Shown in pieces: positions 60,164 through 64,000 of a stretch of 64,000 bases of DNA. Source of the DNA: Acuticoccus sp965213555. GTDB lineage: Bacteria > Pseudomonadota > Alphaproteobacteria > Rhizobiales > Amorphaceae. Each line of letters opens with the position of its first letter. The stretch's first letter is position 1. Under the pieces are notes generated by a model. It searched no databases. It was not told the origin of the DNA and saw only the letters and a program-made list of their open reading frames with translations. Position numbers and translations under genes: made by a program. Location of the stretch: assembly GCF_965213555.1 (NCBI RefSeq), contig NZ_OZ243890.1, forward strand, positions 1,488,001-1,552,000, given 5' to 3'.

Positions 60164-61053
60164 GCGAGACCGCCGTCGCCCTTGCGCCGCCGCGGCGCAA
60201 GCCGCGCTGGCGCAAGTACTTCGCCTCACCTCGGGCCACGGTCGGCTTCGTCGTGTTCGCGCTCTTCCTTGGAGCGGCGACCTTCGCGCCATGGATCGCG
60301 CCGCAGGACCCCTACGACCTCGCTACCATCTCGATCTTCGACAGTCGGCTCGAGCCCGGCACCGTAGGCGACGGTGGGCTCTACATCCTCGGCACGGACG
60401 ACCAGGGGCGGGACATGCTGAGCGCTATCCTCTACGGCCTGCGCATCAGCCTGACGGTGGGGCTCCTCGCCACGTTCGTCGCGACGGTCATCGGCGTCGT
60501 CGTCGGGCTGATCGCGGCCTACGTGGGCGGCTGGGTCGAGACGGTGCTGATGCGCCTCGTGGACTTCATGCTCGGCTTCCCGGCCATCCTCGTCGCGCTC
60601 GTCCTCCTCGCGGTGCTGGGGCAGGGCGTCGACAAGGTCATCATCGCGATCATCGCCGTGCAATGGGCGCAGTACGCGCGCATCCTGCGCTCGTCGGCGC
60701 TGTCCGAGCAGCGCCGCGAATACATCGAGGCGGCGCGCAACTTCGGCTTCTCGCCCTGGCGCATCATGGCGCTGCACCTGTTGCCGAACTGCCTCGGTCC
60801 CGTCCTCGTGGTGGCGACGATCCAGGTGGCGAGCGCCATCTCCATCGAGGCGACGCTGTCCTTCCTCGGCCTCGGCGTGCCGATCACCGAGCCCTCGCTC
60901 GGGCTCCTCATCGCCAACGGGTTCGACTACCTCCTGTCCGGCCAGTACTGGATCAGCTTCTACCCGGGCTTCGCTTTGCTCGCGCTGATCGCCTCGATCA
61001 ACCTCATCGGCGACCGCGCGCGCGAGCTGCTCAACCCGCGGCTCGCCGTATGA
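60160..61053 (+). CDS. Peptide-type ABC transporter permease (DppC-like)
   Basis: A 297-aa permease with an N-terminal cytoplasmic segment, LGTDDQGRDMLSAILYG, the EAA loop REYIEAARNFGFSPWRI and EATLSFLGLGVP, all DppC marks. The start is GTG 60160 (GTGA overlap); the stop overlaps the DppD-like ATG. Confidence 0.93.
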   Translation: MSETAVALAPPRRKPRWRKYFASPRATVGFVVFALFLGAATFAPWIAPQDPYDLATISIFDSRLEPGTVGDGGLYILGTDDQGRDMLSAILYGLRISLTVGLLATFVATVIGVVVGLIAAYVGGWVETVLMRLVDFMLGFPAILVALVLLAVLGQGVDKVIIAIIAVQWAQYARILRSSALSEQRREYIEAARNFGFSPWRIMALHLLPNCLGPVLVVATIQVASAISIEATLSFLGLGVPITEPSLGLLIANGFDYLLSGQYWISFYPGFALLALIASINLIGDRARELLNPRLAV

Positions 61054-62017
61054 CGACACCGCTGCTCGAGGTCGCCGGCCTCACCACGGTGTTCCACACG
61101 GAGGACGGCACGCTCACCGCAATCGACGACGTGTCGCTCACCGTGGCGCCGGGGGAGATCGTCGGTCTCGTGGGCGAATCGGGCTCTGGCAAGTCTGTGA
61201 CCGGCTTCTCGATCATGGGGCTCGTCGACCGGCCGGGTGAGATCGTCGCCGGCGCGGTGCGGTTCCGCGGCGAGGACCTCGTGACGAAGAGCGAGGCGGA
61301 GCTGCGCCGGCTGCGTGGGTCGGCCATCTCGATGATCTTCCAGGACCCGCTGATGACGCTGAACCCGGTCCTGCGCATCGACACGCAGATGATCGAGGCG
61401 GTGCGCGAGCACGAGGACGTCTCGCGCGGCGAGGCGCTGCGGCGCTGCGCGGCGGCGCTGGAGCGGGTCGGCATCGCCTCTGCCTCGGACCGGCTGCGGA
61501 GCTACCCGCACGAGTTCTCCGGCGGGATGCGTCAGCGCGTCGCCATCGCCATCGCGATGATCAACCGGCCGGACCTCATCATCGCCGACGAGCCGACGAC
61601 GGCGCTCGACGTCACGATCCAGGGCCAGATCCTCGCCGAGATGCAGTCCCTGTGCGAGGAGACGGGGACCGCGCTCATCTGGATCACCCACGACCTCGGC
61701 GTGATCGCCGGCCTCGCCCAGCGCATCGCGGTGATGTACGCCGGCCGCATCGTGGAGAGCGGCACGGTGGACGGTGTGCTCGATGCGCCGCGACACCCCT
61801 ACACGATGGGCCTCATCCAGTCGGTGCCGAGCGAGGACGTGCGTGGGCGCCGGCTCGCGCAGATCGAGGGCTCGGCACCACCGCTTTCGGCTCGGCCGTC
61901 CGGCTGCGCCTTCCACCCGCGCTGCACGCGAAGGCTGCCGGTCTGCTCGCGGACCTGGCCGGAGCCGACGGTGGCACCGGACGGGCACCTCTTCCTGTGC
62001 CACAACCCGATCCCGGC

Positions 62018-62021
<4 letters not shown>
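61050..62021 (+). CDS. Peptide-type ABC transporter ATP-binding protein (DppD-like)
   Basis: A 323-aa ATPase. Walker A GESGSGKSVT, signature FSGGMRQRVAIAIAM, Walker B LIIADEPTTALD, His in WITHDLG, and the oligopeptide C-terminal cysteine box CAFHPRC...C...C. ATG 61050. Its stop overlaps the next GTG. Confidence 0.94.
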
Positions 62022-63022
<1,001 letters not shown>

Positions 63023-63031
63023 CCCCAAGCG

Positions 63032-63931
63032 ATGACCGCACAAAACCCCGTCCCCGACGTTCCCCTGGAGACGCTCGACGCACTGGAGCGCGCCGGGCCC
63101 GCCACCATCACCTTCACGGACCGCGAGAACCCCGACCGGGCGATCACGTTGTGGACGTTCCGCCCCGACGGCTGGGCGCCCGGCGGGCCGCTCGTCGTCG
63201 TCCAGCACGGCATGGGTCGCAACGGCTGGGACTATCGGGACTTCTGGATCGAGCCGGCGGAGCGCCACGGCCTCCTCGTCGTGACGCCGACGTTCAGCAA
63301 CGAGGCCTGGCCAACGCACGACGCCTACAACAACGGCCTCGTGCGCGACGAGGCGTGTCGCGTGCGCCCAGCCGCCTCTTGGACCTACGCCGTCCTGCCC
63401 CGCATCCTGACCGCGCTCGCCGAGCGCGCATCGATCCGCCCCGGCGAGGCTTCGCTCTACGGCCACTCCGCCGGCGGCCAGTTCGTGCACCGCTTCCTGA
63501 CGACGCAGCGCACGATGCCGTTCGCCCGCATCACCGCGGCCAACGCGGGCTGGTACACCCTGCCGACGTTGGAGGCGGACTTTCCGGCCGGGCTCGGCGG
63601 CGTCGGACTCGGCGAGGACGACCTCGCCCGCCTCCTCGCGTTCCCGCTGACGATCCTCGCCGGCGCGGAGGACAACGCGACGAACGACACGAACCTTCCG
63701 CACAACCCCGAGGCCCTCGCCCAAGGGCCGCACCGCTTCGCCCGCGCCCACGCCTACTACGACGCAGGCAAGGCTGAGGCCGAGCGCCGCGGCCTGCCGT
63801 TCGGCTGGCAGCTCGTCCCCGTGCCTAGGATCGGTCACGACGGCGACGCGATGTCGAAGGTCGCCGCAAGCCTGTGGTTCGATGGCACGATGCCCGACCT
63901 CACCCGGCTCGCCGGCCGCCACGCGCTCTAG
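63032..63931 (+). CDS. Alpha/beta hydrolase (PHB-depolymerase/esterase-like)
   Basis: A 299-aa cytoplasmic alpha/beta hydrolase. VVVQHGMGRNGWDYRDFW gives the oxyanion region, the nucleophile elbow is YGHSAGGQFVHRF, the acid region is ILAGAEDNATND, and the His is in IGHDGDAM. There is no signal peptide. It starts 10 bp after the DppF-like stop, so it is in the peptide-ABC operon and may hydrolyse the imported compound. Substrate unknown. Confidence 0.84.
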   Translation: MTAQNPVPDVPLETLDALERAGPATITFTDRENPDRAITLWTFRPDGWAPGGPLVVVQHGMGRNGWDYRDFWIEPAERHGLLVVTPTFSNEAWPTHDAYNNGLVRDEACRVRPAASWTYAVLPRILTALAERASIRPGEASLYGHSAGGQFVHRFLTTQRTMPFARITAANAGWYTLPTLEADFPAGLGGVGLGEDDLARLLAFPLTILAGAEDNATNDTNLPHNPEALAQGPHRFARAHAYYDAGKAEAERRGLPFGWQLVPVPRIGHDGDAMSKVAASLWFDGTMPDLTRLAGRHAL

Positions 63932-63996
63932 GCTCCGGCCCTAACCATTTTTCTTACCAAAACCCCTCAAGCTGTCCGCAGCGTCGGAGGGCGGTC

Positions 63997-64000
63997 ATGA
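63997..64000 (+). CDS. Probable start of the next gene, cut by the window end
   Basis: ATG at 63997-63999 is preceded by GGAGG with a 6-base spacer, an ideal ribosome site, 65 bp after the hydrolase stop. Only the start codon and one further base are visible, so nothing can be said about the product. Confidence 0.45.

Overview
The window is very GC-rich and gene-dense. It looks like the chromosome of an alphaproteobacterium of the order Hyphomicrobiales (Rhizobiales). Supporting evidence is the cpdR / N-formylglutamate amidohydrolase / suhB-type sRNA / hisN neighbourhood, the aroA-cmk-rpsA block facing a TIGR02300 zinc-ribbon gene with tRNA-Ala, an RpoH2-like sigma factor, and heavy use of TRAP, TTT and ABC importers. 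Genus cannot be assigned from the sequence alone. Starts are often GTG or TTG, and many operon genes overlap by GTGA, ATGA, TTGA or TGATG.

Layout. 1-1650: a truncated TTT solute receptor diverges from an Ldh-family oxidoreductase. 1732-9742: housekeeping block with tRNA-Val(GAC), cpdR, an N-formylglutamate amidohydrolase, a suhB/MmgR-like sRNA on the minus strand with its own promoter and terminator, hisN, a class A penicillin-binding protein and polA. 9761-22465: EamA exporter, leucine-dehydrogenase-like enzyme, DUF892 protein, modABC, rpoH, an exported alpha/beta hydrolase, rpsA, cmk, aroA, TIGR02300 protein and tRNA-Ala(GGC). 22552-31864: an SDR, a paoABC-type periplasmic aldehyde oxidoreductase whose molybdenum subunit carries two compensating frameshifts, a convergent opgH, and a three-gene cassette (dehydrogenase, variant PTPS, glycosyltransferase). 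31865-32286 is a gap holding an IS5-like transposase remnant and an operator/promoter.

32287-44401 is a catabolic island: HMG-CoA-lyase-like enzyme, acyl-CoA dehydrogenase, MmgE/PrpD protein and a TRAP importer, then on the other strand an acyl-CoA ligase followed by a LacI-family regulator, then a divergent CoA-transferase / enoyl-CoA hydratase / metallo-hydrolase operon. An identical 17-bp sequence containing a near-palindrome with a central CG lies in front of both plus-strand operons and overlaps a likely -35 box each time. This strongly suggests one LacI-controlled regulon for a CoA-activated acid.

44486-63931 is mostly import machinery: two more TRAP systems, a Liv-type ABC operon ending in a CnbZ-like deaminase, a metal-dependent amidohydrolase, and a complete dipeptide/oligopeptide-type ABC operon ending in an alpha/beta hydrolase. 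The organism appears to be a scavenger of organic acids and amino compounds. The most interesting items are the LacI regulon with its branched-dicarboxylate-like enzyme set, the dehydrogenase/variant-PTPS/glycosyltransferase cassette, the CnbZ-like deaminase fused in operon to an importer, the degenerate proofreading site of PolA and the broken paoC.
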